The notes beneath the pieces are model-generated. The model saw only the letters and a list, made by a program, of their open reading frames with translations, was not told where the DNA came from and did not search any database. The position numbers were made by a program, and so were the translations under genes. This document shows positions 63,401 through 64,000 of a stretch of DNA of 64,000 bases, in pieces. The DNA is from Paratinospora sagittata. Its lineage: Eukaryota; Streptophyta; Magnoliopsida; Ranunculales; Menispermaceae. The stretch lies in NCBI GenBank assembly GCA_035771175.1, contig CM069610.1, positions 22,534,501-22,598,500 on the forward strand, read 5' to 3'. Position 1 is the first letter of the stretch; every line of letters begins with the position of its first letter.

Positions 63401-64000
63401 AAACATCCAAAGTATTAATAAACAGGGACCTGTCATCATTGATTGGAAAGGTAGTTAAATACCATGAATTTGTAGATCTTCTTTTCCACTTTCCATCTCA
63501 TTTTGGATTACTTAAATCGGAGTTAAAACGAAAAAGTTATGGTCATTTGAACTTTACTTACCTTTTGTTTAACAATTGTGTATCTTTTAAGCAATCGATA
63601 AGTAAACTTCGAATGACCATAACTTTTTCGTTTCAACCCTAATTTTTCTGATTTAAAATGCATTGGCAAAAGGAATAAACCGTAACCGGCGACCGGTCTC
63701 TTTGCCAGTAAACACCCAAAGTATTAATAAACAGGGACCGATCATCATTGATCGGAAAGGTAGTTAAATCCCATGAATTTGTAGATCTTCTTTTCCACTT
63801 TCCATCGCATTTTCGATTACATAAATCGGAGTTAACACGAAAATGTTATGGTTATTTGAACTTTACTTACCTTTTGTTTACCAAATTGTGTATCATTTAA
63901 GCAATCGATAAGTAAACTTCGAATGACCATAACTTTTTCGTTTCAACTCTAATTTTTCTGATTCAAAACGCATTGAAAAGAGGAATAAAAGACTTAAAAA
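57225..64000 (+). repeat. Large (~14-monomer) higher-order repeat, 4783-bp period
   Basis: About 57225-59215 reappears at about 62008-64000. Paired markers are TTACCGTTTGTTTACC (57743/62526), CGATTTGTAAACTTCG (57782/62565), TTCGATAACCGGTGACC (about 58587/63370), and the deletion variant (58891/63674). The second copy continues past the window edge. The 67-residue frames at 58656 and 63439 are identical. Confidence 0.85.

Larger units (their letters stand above)
26231..64000 (+). repeat. Satellite array block III: type B monomers, ~110 copies
   Basis: A continuous direct array of about 343-344-bp monomers to the end of the window, with no gene or other element. Spacing of matching points is 343 bp between the near-identical monomers at 26680 and 27023. 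Neighbouring monomers differ by several percent. Identical variants reappear at multiples of the monomer length, which shows higher-order organisation. Recurrent variant classes are GGCGACCGGTCTC with GACCGATCATCATTGATCGG, TTTTTTCCGATAAAAAATCC, TTTCTCGATTTAAAATCC, and CATTCAAAAGAGGACTAAAA. Open frames of about 61-67 codons here (for example 40271, 50121, 63439) are repeat read-through. Confidence 0.96.

Noticed and set aside
26231..64000. CENP-B-box-like site in the monomer (TTTCGTTTCAAC)
   Set aside because: It shares only TTCG-T with the vertebrate box and lacks the second half. Plants do not use this box.

Overview
The window is eukaryotic, non-genic plant heterochromatin. It is a long, head-to-tail, AT-rich satellite array with a monomer of about 343-344 bp, interrupted by one nearly full-length Ty3/gypsy (Metaviridae) LTR retrotransposon of chromovirus type. 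The plant assignment rests on the gag-pol sequence type, the initiator-Met-tRNA primer site, and an upstream ORF that resembles a plant-specific transposon-associated domain. I cannot name the species. I see no host gene, rRNA, tRNA or telomere repeat.

Layout: 1-6508 is a diverged satellite block in which two monomer types (A and B) are interspersed. 6509-8092 is a rearranged piece: satellite in inverted orientation enclosing about 600 bp of unique DNA (7457-8059). 8093-14904 is a direct satellite block made only of type B monomers. 14905-26230 is the retrotransposon, flanked by the 5-bp target duplication TTTCA. 26231-64000 is about 110 further type B monomers, with several levels of higher-order repetition (4-, 5-, 6- and about 14-monomer units). 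The monomer phase continues across the retrotransposon, so the element inserted cleanly into an existing array.

The element is 11,326 bp. Each LTR (1587 and 1605 bp, TGT...ACA) carries a CpG-rich minisatellite of about 20-bp units ending 9 bp before a TATA box. After the 5' LTR come a Met-tRNA primer-binding site, an AT-rich leader, an ORF upstream of gag (ORF1, 17288-18880, one in-frame stop), a repeat-bearing spacer, a gag-pol reading frame (19670-24388: GAG, zinc knuckle, protease, reverse transcriptase, RNase H, integrase, chromodomain-like tail), a polypurine tract and the 3' LTR. Pol is broken by a 1-base expansion of an A-run, an in-frame TAG and a 2-base insertion, all in or just before integrase. 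This copy should therefore not be autonomous. The LTRs differ by only about 1% outside the minisatellite, so the insertion is recent.

The points most worth following up are: (i) two separate inverted-repeat (hairpin) motifs in each satellite monomer, plus a deletion that removes exactly one of them; (ii) the extra ORF before gag in a chromovirus, with a good 3' splice-site consensus directly before both ORF1 and gag, which suggests an alternatively spliced retroelement; (iii) the LTR minisatellite abutting the promoter; and (iv) diagnostic deletions and period lengths that trace how the satellite was amplified.
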